From NCBI RefSeq assembly GCF_011392125.1, contig NZ_JAAJBU010000001.1, positions 186,001 to 250,000 of the forward strand: DNA of 64,000 bases. The letters run 5' to 3'. Under the pieces are notes generated by a model that did not search any database, was not told the DNA's origin, and was given only the letters and a program-made list of their open reading frames with translations. Of the stretch, positions 1 through 8,240 are shown in pieces. Origin of the DNA: Flavobacterium lotistagni (lineage in GTDB: Bacteria > Bacteroidota > Bacteroidia > Flavobacteriales > Flavobacteriaceae). Positions within the stretch are counted from its first letter, which is position 1. Every line of letters starts with the position of its first letter. Position numbers and translations under genes: made by a program.

Positions 1-171
1 GAGAAGGTCGGTATAACTGAGCATACCCAGAATTTTATTGCCGTTGACCACGGGAATATGACGGATATGGTGTTTTTTAAAAAGTGCCTCGGCTTTGGTC
101 AAGTCATCAGAAAGGTTAAGCTTGATAAGATTTTTGGACATAATGGTCGATACCGGAACGCGTTGTTTCAT
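1..171 (-). CDS. CBS-domain protein (partial, N-terminal 57 residues)
   Basis: Reading the minus strand from an ATG at 171 gives an uninterrupted frame to the window edge beginning MKQRVPVSTIMSKNLIKLNL. It continues with a helix, the HIRHIPVV strand and a G-M-L-S-Y-T-D-L-L ending, which is the pattern of one CBS motif. CBS pairs bind adenine nucleotides and act as sensors or regulatory domains. The 3' end lies outside the window, so it is unknown whether this is a stand-alone two-CBS protein or part of something larger. No ribosome-binding site is visible. The family assignment rests on the motif pattern only. Confidence 0.7.
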   Translation of the reverse strand, partial: MKQRVPVSTIMSKNLIKLNLSDDLTKAEALFKKHHIRHIPVVNGNKILGMLSYTDLL

Positions 172-305
172 AATACTGAATTTTAGGTTACAGTATTAAA
201 ATTACGATTTAGCCGATTGACAGAAGATGATTAATATCAGGTAATCGAAAGTTGTCTGTGATGATTGCTTTTTGATATTAAAGAGATCAAATTACCTGCG
301 TACAA

Positions 306-581
306 GATTGACTGCGCCGGGCCTCAAATGCTCCGCTTTGAAAAACAAACTGCTCTAAGAAAATGCTCAAGCGAGCTTGGAACTTGTTCTAGTTTTGACA
401 CGAGAGGATTGACTACGTCGGGCCTCAAATGCTCCGCTTTGAAAAACCTAACACCCTAAGAAAATACTCAAGCGAGCTTGGAACTTGTTCTAGTTTTGAC
501 ACGAGAGGATTGACTACGTCGGGCCTCAAATGCTCCGCTTTGAAAAACCTAACACCCTAAGAAAATACTCAAGCGAGCTTG
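306..581. repeat. 101-bp tandem repeat, two full units and a partial third
   Basis: Units start at 306, 407 and 508, each beginning GATTGACT. Units 306-406 and 407-507 are both 101 bp and differ at a few sites. The third stops near 581, where it runs into the terminator of the tRNA-Arg gene. Each unit carries the palindrome CAAGCGAGCTTG and one arm of the terminator stem. Short open frames across this region (for example 265-459 and 526-735) are repeat read-through and are not annotated as genes. From 172 to 305 I see nothing recognisable. Confidence 0.9.
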
Positions 582-607
582 GATATTTTCTTAGGGTGTT
601 AGGTTTT
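543..607 (-). terminator. Long hairpin terminator of tRNA-Arg
   Basis: Arms 544-567 and 584-607 are perfect inverted repeats of 24 bp around a 16-nt loop that itself contains part of CAAGCGAGCTTG. On the minus strand the stem follows the tRNA 3' end directly and is followed by a short U tract. It is unusually long for an intrinsic terminator. Its promoter-distal arm is also present, without a partner, in the neighbouring tandem repeat units. Confidence 0.75.
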
Positions 608-612
608 ATTCG

Positions 613-684
613 TGACCGCGGGAGGACTCGAACCTCCATCATCAGAACCGGAATCTGACATTCTATCCGTTGAACTACGCAGCC
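613..684 (-). tRNA. tRNA-Arg (anticodon CCG)
   Basis: On the minus strand the 72-nt segment begins GGCTGCG and ends CGCGGTC plus discriminator A. These form a 7-bp acceptor stem with two G-U pairs. The anticodon arm has the TCAGA/TCTGA stem with loop TTCCGGT, giving anticodon CCG (arginine, codon CGG). The T arm is GGAGG-TTCGAGT-CCTCC. CCA is not encoded, so it must be added by nucleotidyltransferase. A hairpin terminator follows immediately. Confidence 0.95.
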
Positions 685-690
685 GTTTTT

Positions 691-765
691 TGGGGATTGT
701 AAGACTGTAAGATTTTGAGACTTTAGGATGATCAATCTTATAGTTCTGTAATCTTAAAATCCTAT
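691..765. repeat. Degenerate short repeats (GTAAGA / TTAAAATCC type)
   Basis: The gap between tRNA-Arg and the YqeY gene consists of loosely repeated 7-8 nt words: GGATTGTAAGACTGTAAGA, then ATCTTAAAATCCTA. Close relatives lie at 49807-49890 and 52917-52995. Function is unknown. Confidence 0.6.
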
Positions 766-1215
766 TTACGCCAATAGTTTTTTGACTACTGTGGATATGG
801 TTTTACCATCGGTTTTGCCGGCTAGTGCTTTGGAGGCGATGCCCATGACTTGACCCATAGCCGCCATGCCTGACAAACCGTTTTCTGAAAGTATTTTCGC
901 TACTGCAGCTTCTACTTCTGACTCGGTCATTTGAGCGGGTAAGAATTTCTCGATAACAGCCAATTGGGCTAGTTCGGGTTCGGCTAAATCGGCACGGCCT
1001 TGCTCGGTATAAATCGCGGCGCTGTCTTTTCTTTGCTTGACCAAACGTTGTAATAATTTGATTTCTTCTTCTTCAGAAATTTCTTCTTTGGCACCGCTTT
1101 CGGTTTGGGCCAGCAATAAGGCTGACTTAACCGCTCTTAAAGCTTCGAGTGCTACGGTATCTTTGGCTCTCATGGCATCTTTGATGTGCTCCATGATGGT
1201 GGTGGATAAACTCAT
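766..1215 (-). CDS. GatB/YqeY domain-containing protein
   Basis: The 149-aa protein matches the usual size of the family. The N-terminal helical part holds the LRAVKSALLLAQTE stretch and the KQRKDSAA segment. The C-terminal part has the FLPAQMTESEVEAAV and MGQVMGIASKAL helices. The domain resembles the tRNA-binding tail of the GatB subunit of Glu-tRNA(Gln) amidotransferase. The role of the free-standing protein is not established. It is the last gene of the long minus-strand block after the dcw cluster, which is its usual neighbourhood in Flavobacteria from memory, though here a secreted protein separates it from ftsZ. The start ATG at 1215 agrees with family N-termini. Confidence 0.85.
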   Translation of the reverse strand: MSLSTTIMEHIKDAMRAKDTVALEALRAVKSALLLAQTESGAKEEISEEEEIKLLQRLVKQRKDSAAIYTEQGRADLAEPELAQLAVIEKFLPAQMTESEVEAAVAKILSENGLSGMAAMGQVMGIASKALAGKTDGKTISTVVKKLLA

Positions 1216-1243
1216 TTTGAGAAAGTATTGGTTATGAAAACTG

Positions 1244-1336
1244 TAGCCCTGCCCCGGATGGCAGCGGCATCCTTTTTAAATGTGTTGGGTTTTTTGAAAC
1301 CCAGCACATTTAAAAAGATATAGCGAACAGCCGGAT
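1244..1336 (+). ncRNA. Flavo-1-like repeat element, copy A
   Basis: The head TAGCCC...GGATGGCAGCGGCATCC and the tail AAAAAGATATAGCGAACAGCCGG match the other copies in this window. The variable middle forms a long, almost perfect hairpin: TTTAAATGTGTTGGG pairs with CCCAGCACATTTAAA. The form strongly recalls the Flavo-1 RNA motif of Flavobacteria. It lies between two minus-strand genes and is oriented against them. Assignment to Rfam Flavo-1 is from memory and untested. Confidence 0.65.
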
Positions 1337-1390
1337 TAAGGCCCGACAAAACTACAAAAAAATGTTAGACCACCACACCCGGCCAAAAAC

Positions 1391-1424
1391 AAAAAACCCC
1401 GAAAACCAATTAAATTTTCGGGGT
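1391..1424 (-). terminator. Rho-independent terminator of the secreted protein gene
   Basis: CCCCGAAAA at 1397-1405 pairs with TTTTCGGGG at 1415-1423. On the minus strand the stem is followed by TTTTTTG, 25 bases past the stop codon at 1449. Confidence 0.85.
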
Positions 1425-1448
1425 ATTTTTTAAAGGATTCTAGGTGGA

Positions 1449-2525
1449 TTATTTGCGCTCCATCCAGAAGTAATTGTTCCAGCCTTCTACCAAAGCTTTT
1501 GGATCGGTGTTCTTAGCTCGATCTTGTTTGTCGCACTGAACAATGTTGCCACCAGCCATTTTGAAATCGTACATTCTTGGGGCTGCTTCTCCATCAACGG
1601 TAACTTTCATGGTGTAATTGCCATCTTTAAGTTCGTTGATTTTAAGGAAATCTTTACCGCCAATTAATTTGACTGAAGTAGAACAATCTTCCCACTCGCC
1701 TTGTTTGACGATAGAAGTTTTCTTGTTTTTCTCGGAGATTACTTTTCCGTTCTGCATCAACTCAGGATACCAATTGATACTTTTAGAAGTCTTCCTTGGG
1801 TTGTTCGGATCTGGTTTGGCATCGGTATGCATCAAATAAAAACCAAAGATGAAATTCCCAGAAGTTTGTGGTGTTACATATGCCCATTTTTCCCATGGCC
1901 CTTTAGAGAACCACAGAGTATTGTTGGCTGCGTAGGGATCTGAATCGACTTTCTTGAACACATCGAAGTCAAAGCTGTAGAAATGTTGTCCGCCTGCATA
2001 GAAATCAATACGGTATTTACCTTCTTTGCTGAGCTGGATGTCTGAGTCGTTTCTGTCATCCTGATAAGTATTTTGCTTGCCTTCGTTGAAGTAGCTTCCG
2101 TTAGGATAAGTAGCTTCCTTTTCTAATTGGTCATTGATGTAGATTTTGGTCGTCAAAACATTTTTGTCGTAAATCATATCTACATTTCCACCAGAAGCTT
2201 TTTTGTTGGGAATGAAAGTCGCGCGGTAGAAATTCATTCGGAGGTTTCCGGTTGGCGAAACTTCTGTGCCTTCAAGCAAAGATTTCATGGTGATGGCTGG
2301 TGTCATTGGATATTGTTTCCAGTCCAAAGCAACACTTCCACCGCCCACTCCTGCAATACCTGAACCAGAAGACGAGGAAGTTGCATTTCCTGTAGCGGCT
2401 TTAGTAACTTGTTCTGTAGCTGCATTCTTAGCGGCTTTTTTAAGCATGCCGCCCAATTGTGCTTGCGAAGCTGAACTTACAGCAACCGCTGCAATCAGTG
2501 TAAAGATTTTTTTAGTGTTTTTCAT
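1449..2525 (-). CDS. Unknown secreted protein between ftsZ and the YqeY gene
   Basis: A 358-aa protein with a clear signal peptide, residues 1-22 (KK near the N-terminus, hydrophobic core, SQA before QLGG). A low-complexity Ser/Gly linker (TSSSSGSGIAGVGGG) follows at about residues 50-65. The rest is a mixed beta-rich region with many aromatic residues (YFNEGKQNTY, FYAGGQHFYSFDFDVF). No catalytic motif is recognised. It is probably periplasmic or surface located. It has its own terminator and is preceded by the ftsZ terminator, so it is likely transcribed separately from the dcw operon although it lies in line with it. Function unknown. Confidence 0.75.
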   Translation of the reverse strand: MKNTKKIFTLIAAVAVSSASQAQLGGMLKKAAKNAATEQVTKAATGNATSSSSGSGIAGVGGGSVALDWKQYPMTPAITMKSLLEGTEVSPTGNLRMNFYRATFIPNKKASGGNVDMIYDKNVLTTKIYINDQLEKEATYPNGSYFNEGKQNTYQDDRNDSDIQLSKEGKYRIDFYAGGQHFYSFDFDVFKKVDSDPYAANNTLWFSKGPWEKWAYVTPQTSGNFIFGFYLMHTDAKPDPNNPRKTSKSINWYPELMQNGKVISEKNKKTSIVKQGEWEDCSTSVKLIGGKDFLKINELKDGNYTMKVTVDGEAAPRMYDFKMAGGNIVQCDKQDRAKNTDPKALVEGWNNYFWMERK

Positions 2526-2592
2526 TGGGTTTAAATTTGTTTTTAGGTAGTAACTTTTGATTGTCTGCGCAAGGTAAACTAAAAAAGCTATC

Positions 2593-2633
2593 CAAAAAAA
2601 TATCCCGAAAATTCGAGGGGATTTTCGGGATAT
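2593..2633 (-). terminator. Terminator of ftsZ / dcw operon
   Basis: ATATCCCGAAAAT and its inverted copy ATTTTCGGGATAT flank a short loop (2600-2633). On the minus strand the stem is followed by a run of seven T. It closes the transcript 25 bases after the ftsZ stop. Confidence 0.85.
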
Positions 2634-2657
2634 TTGCAGCGATTTGGGAAATATTCG

Positions 2658-4649
2658 CTAATCTACATTGTCGTGCAAGAAGGAATTATTCGAACGCAAC
2701 TGGATGTCGTCATTGCTATCTGTGCCCAAGGAAGTACGCGAAGTACTATTGTCTTTTGGACCGGTTGAGATATCGATTCCCAATCTTTTGTAAGCGGGTT
2801 CTTTTTCAAATTCTTCCATGCGCGATGGGTTGTTATGGAATTTGTAATTGAACTCTTTCAACTTTCTTCTTCTTTCATCAGCGCGTACTCTGAGTGACTC
2901 TTCGATAGACATTTCTACAGGTGAAACATCTTCAAATGCAGCAGAGAAATTTGATACTTCCTCTACTTGCTTCATGGTGATGTCAAGTTCTGGTGCTACT
3001 GGCTCAGCAGCAATATTATCAACGGGCTTTGAATTGAGTAGCTCGTTCTCCAATTCCATATACTCCTCAAGCGAATATTTGATAATGCCATTCTCGTTAA
3101 GCTCTGTCATTGGCACCACCTGAACCGCTTGGTTAACCACAATATCTTTGGTTTCGCTAGTGAGTTCAAAAAGCACTTTATTTTCGTCTTCTAGAGGTGT
3201 TTCAATAGGTTTGCTGATAGGTAAATCAAAAGTAAACGACACTTGTTCTTGTTTCACTTCAGTAGCGTCGATGACTTTGATGTCATTGGTATTTTTGATT
3301 TCAGCCACAGGTTTTGAAATTTCAAAATCAAGCGGTCGCTCTGGTGATACGATTTCGAAAGTCACATCCAAGCTTTTGATGAACTCGGTCATGACAATGA
3401 GTTCGTTATTGTCGATCATGACAGGCTCTTCAACCTGTTGAACAACCGACGTTTCCTCTACTGCTTTAATTTCATTCGCCTCGTCTTCAATGAGTTCAAA
3501 AACGATTTTCTCCTCTTCTTGTGCCGTAACTACTGGTTTTTCTACTTCAGTATCCAATTGGAAAGCTGCCACAGGTTTGTTGGTCAAATCACGCTCTAAT
3601 TTGTGCTCACCATCAAGCGAGTGAATGATTTTCTTCGGCTCAGTATTGACGATTTCGTTTTGTTGCTCGACGTTGAAGCCTGTAGCGATAATAGTTACCG
3701 CGATAGCATCTCCAAGGGTTTCGTCTTCTCCGACACCCATAATGATGTTGGCGTTGAAACCGGCTTCAGTTTGGATATGGTCGTTGATTTCTCCGATTTC
3801 GTCAATGGTAATTTCGTTGGTTCCGGAAACGATAAGCAACAATACGTTTTTGGCACCGGTGATTTTATTGTCGTTCAAAAGTGGCGAATCCAATGCAGCG
3901 ATGATGGCTTCCTTGGCGCGATTCTCCCCCATAGCAGTAGCCGATCCCATGATGGCCGTTCCGCTGTTAGAAAGCACGGTTTTCGCATCTTTCAAGTCAA
4001 TGTTTTGTGTATAGTGGTGTGTGATGACTTCAGCGATACCACGTGAGGCTGTAGCCAAAACTTCATCGGCTTTAGAGAACCCGGCTTTAAAACCTAAATT
4101 GCCGTATACTTCTCTTAATTTATTATTGTTGATGACAATCAAAGAATCCACTTGCTTGCGCAGTTTTTCCACACCTAAAAGCGCTTGGTCTGAACGAACT
4201 TTCCCTTCGAACTGAAAAGGAATTGTCACGATACCCACCGTAAGAATATCTCTTTCTTTGGCCAGTTGCGCAATCACAGGAGCAGCACCGGTTCCTGTAC
4301 CTCCGCCCATACCAGCGGTAATGAAAACCATCTTGGTGTTGGTGTCGAGCATTTTCTCGATATCGGCAATACTTTCGATTGCTGATTGTTGGCCTACTTC
4401 CGGATTCGCTCCAGCGCCCAAACCTTCAGTGAGGTTCACACCCAATTGAATTTTATTGGGCACGGCACTGTTCTGTAGCGCTTGTGAATCGGTGTTGCAA
4501 ACGATAAAATCTACTCCTTTGATTCCTTGACGGAACATGTGATTAATAGCGTTGCTCCCGCCACCACCTACTCCGATGACTTTAATGACGTTGGATTGAT
4601 TTTTAGGTAAATCAAACGAGATGTTTCCAAAATCTGAGTTGCTTGTCAT
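2658..4649 (-). CDS. ftsZ: Cell division GTPase FtsZ
   Basis: FtsZ polymerises at mid-cell with GTP and recruits the division machine. The tubulin signature GGGTGTG is at residues 115-121, the N-terminal nucleotide-binding glycines (GVGGGGSNA) near 26-34, and the T7-loop region in the GFNANIIMGVGED area. At 663 aa it is far longer than the 380-400 aa of E. coli. The GTPase core ends near residue 335, and a roughly 270-residue acidic linker rich in E, V, T and P follows. The C-terminus carries EFEKEPAYKRLGIDI, probably the conserved tail peptide that binds partners such as FtsA, then about 40 extra residues. Long FtsZ linkers are common in Bacteroidota. It follows ftsA by 46 bases. Confidence 0.98.
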   Translation of the reverse strand: MTSNSDFGNISFDLPKNQSNVIKVIGVGGGGSNAINHMFRQGIKGVDFIVCNTDSQALQNSAVPNKIQLGVNLTEGLGAGANPEVGQQSAIESIADIEKMLDTNTKMVFITAGMGGGTGTGAAPVIAQLAKERDILTVGIVTIPFQFEGKVRSDQALLGVEKLRKQVDSLIVINNNKLREVYGNLGFKAGFSKADEVLATASRGIAEVITHHYTQNIDLKDAKTVLSNSGTAIMGSATAMGENRAKEAIIAALDSPLLNDNKITGAKNVLLLIVSGTNEITIDEIGEINDHIQTEAGFNANIIMGVGEDETLGDAIAVTIIATGFNVEQQNEIVNTEPKKIIHSLDGEHKLERDLTNKPVAAFQLDTEVEKPVVTAQEEEKIVFELIEDEANEIKAVEETSVVQQVEEPVMIDNNELIVMTEFIKSLDVTFEIVSPERPLDFEISKPVAEIKNTNDIKVIDATEVKQEQVSFTFDLPISKPIETPLEDENKVLFELTSETKDIVVNQAVQVVPMTELNENGIIKYSLEEYMELENELLNSKPVDNIAAEPVAPELDITMKQVEEVSNFSAAFEDVSPVEMSIEESLRVRADERRRKLKEFNYKFHNNPSRMEEFEKEPAYKRLGIDISTGPKDNSTSRTSLGTDSNDDIQLRSNNSFLHDNVD

Positions 4650-4695
4650 AATTTTTGGTTTTTGATATTCTTATTCTATTGTGCTTCTGGTGGGA

Positions 4696-6129
4696 CTATT
4701 CTGCGTTGTCTAAAAATTCTTTGATCTTGTCTACGTATTTATCGAAGAACGATCTTCTGATTTTAACCTCAGTCGATTCTGGCCTGAAAACAGCTTCTTC
4801 GACTACTGCTTCGGTTTTGGGCTGAACCACTTCTTTGACTTCTTCGGCTTTCTCGAATGTAACTTCGGACTCCGCTTTCGGAATATCGAAAGGCTCAAAA
4901 GTGCGCTCCTGCTGGAACGTAACTTTTTCAGGAACCACAGTAGTTTCTTTCTTGACCGCGCTTTGGGTCTTGTTCTCGATGCTGTTCATTACGAGCCCAA
5001 CTGCTGTTGCATATAATGGACTTGAAATTTCTTCGTCTGAATTACCGGCCAAATGCTCGTTCGGATAACCGATTCTGGTGTCCATTCCGGTGATGTATTC
5101 TACGAGTTGTTTGAGGTGTTTCAGATTCGCACCGCCGCCGGTTAAAACGATGCCGGCGATGAGTTTCTTGCGTGGATCTTCGTGACCGTAGGCTTTAATT
5201 TCGGCAAACACTTGCTCAATGATTTCCACCACTCGGGCGTGAATGATTTTCGAAAGGTTCTTCAATGAAATTTCCTTAGGTTCTCTTCCGCGCAATCCTG
5301 GAATGGAAACGATTTCGTTGTCTTTATTTTCTCCTGGCCAAGCCGAACCGAATTTGATTTTCAGAAGTTCCGCTTGTTTTTCGATGATAGAACAACCTTC
5401 TTTGATGTCGTCCGTGATGACATTTCCTCCGAACGGAATTACTGCGGTATGGCGAATAATGCCATCTTTGAAAATGGCTAAATCTGTGGTTCCGCCACCA
5501 ATATCAATCAGTGCTACTCCGGCTTCTTTTTCTTCTTGACTCAATACGGCATCAGCAGAAGCTAGTGGTTCCAGAGTTAATCCTGACAATTCAATGCCGG
5601 AACTCTGAATGCATCTTCCAACATTTCTGATGGATGAAGCTTGCCCAACTACTACGTGGAAACTGCTTTCCAAACGGCCGCCGTACATACCGATCGGCTC
5701 TTTGATGTCAGATTGTCCGTCGATCTTGAATTCTTGCGGCAATACGTGGATGATTTCCTCACCGGGAAGCATCGCCAATTTATGGACTTGGTTGATCAGC
5801 ATGTCGATGTCTTTGCCACCAATCACTTCTTCGGCATTGCTGCGGCTGATGTAATCGCTGTGTTGGATGCTGCGAATGTGTTGCCCGGCAATACCAACTA
5901 CCACATCTTTGATTCTGTAACCCGAATTGTTTTCCGCCTCGAGAATTGCTTGCTGGATAGAATGAATGGTTTGGGTGATGTTATTCACAACACCGCGTGC
6001 CACACCAAGGCTTTTGGATTTTCCTACCCCGAGGATTTCCAATTTGCCGTATTCGTTTTTCTTGCCAATCATGGCCACAATCTTGGTGGTTCCTATGTCA
6101 AGACCTACTGCAATATTTTCATTTTCCAT
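4696..6129 (-). CDS. ftsA: Cell division protein FtsA
   Basis: FtsA is an actin-fold ATPase that tethers FtsZ to the membrane. The phosphate-1 motif GLDIGTTKIVAMIG is at the N-terminus and phosphate-2, ALIDIGGGTTDLAIF, near residue 210. The GIVLTGGGANL adenosine-site motif lies in the second half. A long E/V/K-rich spacer (about residues 395-455) precedes the basic amphipathic tail FFDKYVDKIKEFLDNAE, the likely membrane-targeting helix. This mirrors the long linker of FtsZ next door. I chose the ATG at 6129 (MENENIAVG) over an in-frame GTG at 6135. The gene follows ftsQ by six bases. Confidence 0.96.
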   Translation of the reverse strand: MENENIAVGLDIGTTKIVAMIGKKNEYGKLEILGVGKSKSLGVARGVVNNITQTIHSIQQAILEAENNSGYRIKDVVVGIAGQHIRSIQHSDYISRSNAEEVIGGKDIDMLINQVHKLAMLPGEEIIHVLPQEFKIDGQSDIKEPIGMYGGRLESSFHVVVGQASSIRNVGRCIQSSGIELSGLTLEPLASADAVLSQEEKEAGVALIDIGGGTTDLAIFKDGIIRHTAVIPFGGNVITDDIKEGCSIIEKQAELLKIKFGSAWPGENKDNEIVSIPGLRGREPKEISLKNLSKIIHARVVEIIEQVFAEIKAYGHEDPRKKLIAGIVLTGGGANLKHLKQLVEYITGMDTRIGYPNEHLAGNSDEEISSPLYATAVGLVMNSIENKTQSAVKKETTVVPEKVTFQQERTFEPFDIPKAESEVTFEKAEEVKEVVQPKTEAVVEEAVFRPESTEVKIRRSFFDKYVDKIKEFLDNAE

Positions 6130-6135
6130 AATCAC

Positions 6136-6858
6136 TTATTTAGTGCAAACAACCTGCTGGGTAAAGGTCAGATTAATCTTTTTGTATTGGTGCAACGAAC
6201 TATCCTGAACAGCCTTCTGATAAAACGCTTTATAGTTGTTGAATTTTCGTTCGATATTGACCGTTTGGCCAAATTCAATTTCATAATCGAAATTCCTATT
6301 GCGCATTTTCAATCTACCAGACGGCGAGATTTGGATACCAATGATGTTTTTTTTCAAAAAGTCATCGTCGTAAACAAACCTTAATAATTGGCTAAATTCG
6401 TCCTGATGTAATTTGTTAATTTCCCCCGAAACAATTGGAACTCTCGCCGTAAATTCGTCAGACAAAGGCATAATACTTCCCTGATAGTCAATATAAAACG
6501 AACCGGTTTCATTGAAGAGCCTGGCAATGGGCGTTTTCTGTTTCACCACTGCTTTAAGAACCCCGTCTATACTGACAAAAACCTCAGATTTTTCAATCAT
6601 TGGGTTGGCATTGATAGACTTTTCCAATTGGTTCAAATCTAAATCAACTTTTTGGATGGCTGAAGCGTCGGTTTTATTTTCTATTAACAATTTATTAACC
6701 GCTTCCTGCCGAATAAACGGGTTCGAATCATCTGTAAAAACCACGACAGATTTGGCCAATTTACGGTGCTCATTTCGCATCGAAGTGAACGAATACAAAA
6801 ACGCCACTAATGCAAACATTAGCACCAATCTCAGGTTATCCCATTTGAAGATTTTCAT
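6136..6858 (-). CDS. ftsQ: Cell division protein FtsQ/DivIB
   Basis: A 240-aa protein with one membrane segment near residues 12-28 (LVLMFALVAFLYSFTSM) and an extracytoplasmic part with the POTRA-like beginning (FIRQEAVNKLLIENKT) and the IEKSEVFVSIDGVLKAVV beta region typical of FtsQ. FtsQ links early and late divisome proteins in the periplasm. The match is weaker than for its neighbours because the family diverges quickly. Position between murC and ftsA supports the call. Its ATG overlaps the murC stop by 4 bases, so translation is probably coupled. Confidence 0.9.
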   Translation of the reverse strand: MKIFKWDNLRLVLMFALVAFLYSFTSMRNEHRKLAKSVVVFTDDSNPFIRQEAVNKLLIENKTDASAIQKVDLDLNQLEKSINANPMIEKSEVFVSIDGVLKAVVKQKTPIARLFNETGSFYIDYQGSIMPLSDEFTARVPIVSGEINKLHQDEFSQLLRFVYDDDFLKKNIIGIQISPSGRLKMRNRNFDYEIEFGQTVNIERKFNNYKAFYQKAVQDSSLHQYKKINLTFTQQVVCTK

Positions 6859-8198
6859 GACAATAAAGCTTTTTTAATGGGTTTGACTAATTCTCCTATA
6901 TCGCCCGCGCCAATGGTGGCAATCACTGTTGCATCGCTGTTTGAAATGGTATGGATCAAATCGTTTTTTGAAACTAATTTCACATTCGGATTGGTCATTT
7001 TTTTCATGAGCCAAGAAGAGGTAATTCCTTCCATCGGCAACTCGCGCGCCGGATAAATATCGAGCAAAATAATCTCGTCGAACTTCGATAAACTCTCAGC
7101 AAAACCATCGGCAAAATCTTTGGTTCGGCTAAACAAATGCGGCTGGAAAACCGCAAGTACTTTTTGCCCCGGATACAACTCGCGAACCGCTTGGTGCACG
7201 GCATCAATTTCGGTCGGATGATGGGCATAGTCATCAACATAAACCAAATCATCGGTTTTAATCTGGAACGAAAACCTTCTGCGGATTCCGGTAAACGAAG
7301 CCAAGGCACGCTTGATATCTTCTGAATGCACACCATAACTGCTAGCCATCGCCAAAGCCATAAGCGCGTTCATCAAATTGTGTTTTCCGGGCAAACTGAA
7401 TCGGATGTCAGTAATTATTTCGGAAGGAGTTTGCACATCAAAAACATATTGGCTGTTTTCAATTCTGACGTTGAACGCTTTGAAGTCTGCATCTTCATTA
7501 ACAGCGACAGCCATTCCTTTTAAATGCAATCCTTTCGCTATAAACAGTTTGTTTTTATCTTCGACTTTATCGGCAAACTCTGCAAACGATGCTTCAATCG
7601 AGGCTTTATCGCCATAAATATCCAAATGATCGGCGTCGGTTGAAGTGACACAAGCAATATCCGGATGCAAATGCAAAAACGAACGATCGAACTCATCGGC
7701 TTCAACTACGGTAACCGTTTTGCCATTTCCAATTAGATTCGAGTCGTAGTTCTCCACGATTCCACCTACAAAAGCCGTCACATCCACGCCGCTTTGAAAC
7801 AAAACATGCCCGAGAATGCTTGAAGTCGTTGTTTTCCCGTGTGTGCCGGCAACTGCAAAACAGAAAGTATCTTTGGTAATGATGCCCAGCACTTCTGCTC
7901 TTTTCTTAATTTGAAAACCTCGTTCTAAGAAAAAGTTCCACTGCGAATGCGCAATCGGAATGGCCGGCGTTACAATCACCAGTGTATTTTCGGTGTAAAA
8001 ATCTTGCGGAATCAGTGCGATTTTGTCTTCAAAATGAATGTCGATACCACTTTGTTGCAATTCTTTAGTAAGCTCGGTTTCGGTTTTATCGTAGCCACAA
8101 ACGTTCTTGCCGATGGTTTTGAAATACCGGGCGAGCGCGCTCATACCGATGCCTCCGATGCCGATAAAGAAAACGTTATGGATTTGGTTCAAGTTCAT
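6855..8198 (-). CDS. murC: UDP-N-acetylmuramate--L-alanine ligase MurC
   Basis: Adds L-alanine to UDP-MurNAc in the cytoplasm using ATP, the first step of stem peptide synthesis. The UDP-binding loop FIGIGGIGMSALA is at residues 11-23, and the Mur-ligase P-loop AGTHGKTTTSSIL is near residues 117-129. The motifs EADEFDRSF and DDYAHHPTEI follow in order. 447 aa is a normal length. It is read after murG across a 42-base gap made of short CTGAGTGC-like repeats, and it overlaps ftsQ by 4 bases. Confidence 0.97.
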   Translation of the reverse strand: MNLNQIHNVFFIGIGGIGMSALARYFKTIGKNVCGYDKTETELTKELQQSGIDIHFEDKIALIPQDFYTENTLVIVTPAIPIAHSQWNFFLERGFQIKKRAEVLGIITKDTFCFAVAGTHGKTTTSSILGHVLFQSGVDVTAFVGGIVENYDSNLIGNGKTVTVVEADEFDRSFLHLHPDIACVTSTDADHLDIYGDKASIEASFAEFADKVEDKNKLFIAKGLHLKGMAVAVNEDADFKAFNVRIENSQYVFDVQTPSEIITDIRFSLPGKHNLMNALMALAMASSYGVHSEDIKRALASFTGIRRRFSFQIKTDDLVYVDDYAHHPTEIDAVHQAVRELYPGQKVLAVFQPHLFSRTKDFADGFAESLSKFDEIILLDIYPARELPMEGITSSWLMKKMTNPNVKLVSKNDLIHTISNSDATVIATIGAGDIGELVKPIKKALLS

Positions 8199-8204
8199 TT
8201 TTGA

Positions 8205-8240
8205 GTGTCTTAGTTGCTGAGTGCTTTAGTGCCTGAGCTT
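8205..8240. repeat. CTTAGT/CTGAGT short repeats in the murG-murC gap
   Basis: The plus strand reads GTGTCTTAGTTGCTGAGTGC then TTTAGTGCCTGAGC, a loose array of the 7-8 nt unit (C)TKAGTGC. Similar arrays lie at 48229-48262 and 61427-61494. They are probably replication-slippage repeats. Function unknown. Confidence 0.5.

Noticed and set aside
306..607. CRISPR-like array
   Set aside because: Units are 101 bp with no spacers, and no cas genes lie in the window.
543..684. Integrated genetic element at tRNA-Arg
   Set aside because: There is no integrase, no second attachment site and no cargo genes; the flank is only repeats.
265..735. Short open frames (64 and 69 aa) over the repeat and tRNA region
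   Set aside because: They read through the 101-bp tandem repeat, the tRNA gene and its terminator, so they are not genes.
5641..6384. 247-aa plus-strand frame opposite ftsA and ftsQ
   Set aside because: Overlaps two certain genes on the other strand and has no family features.
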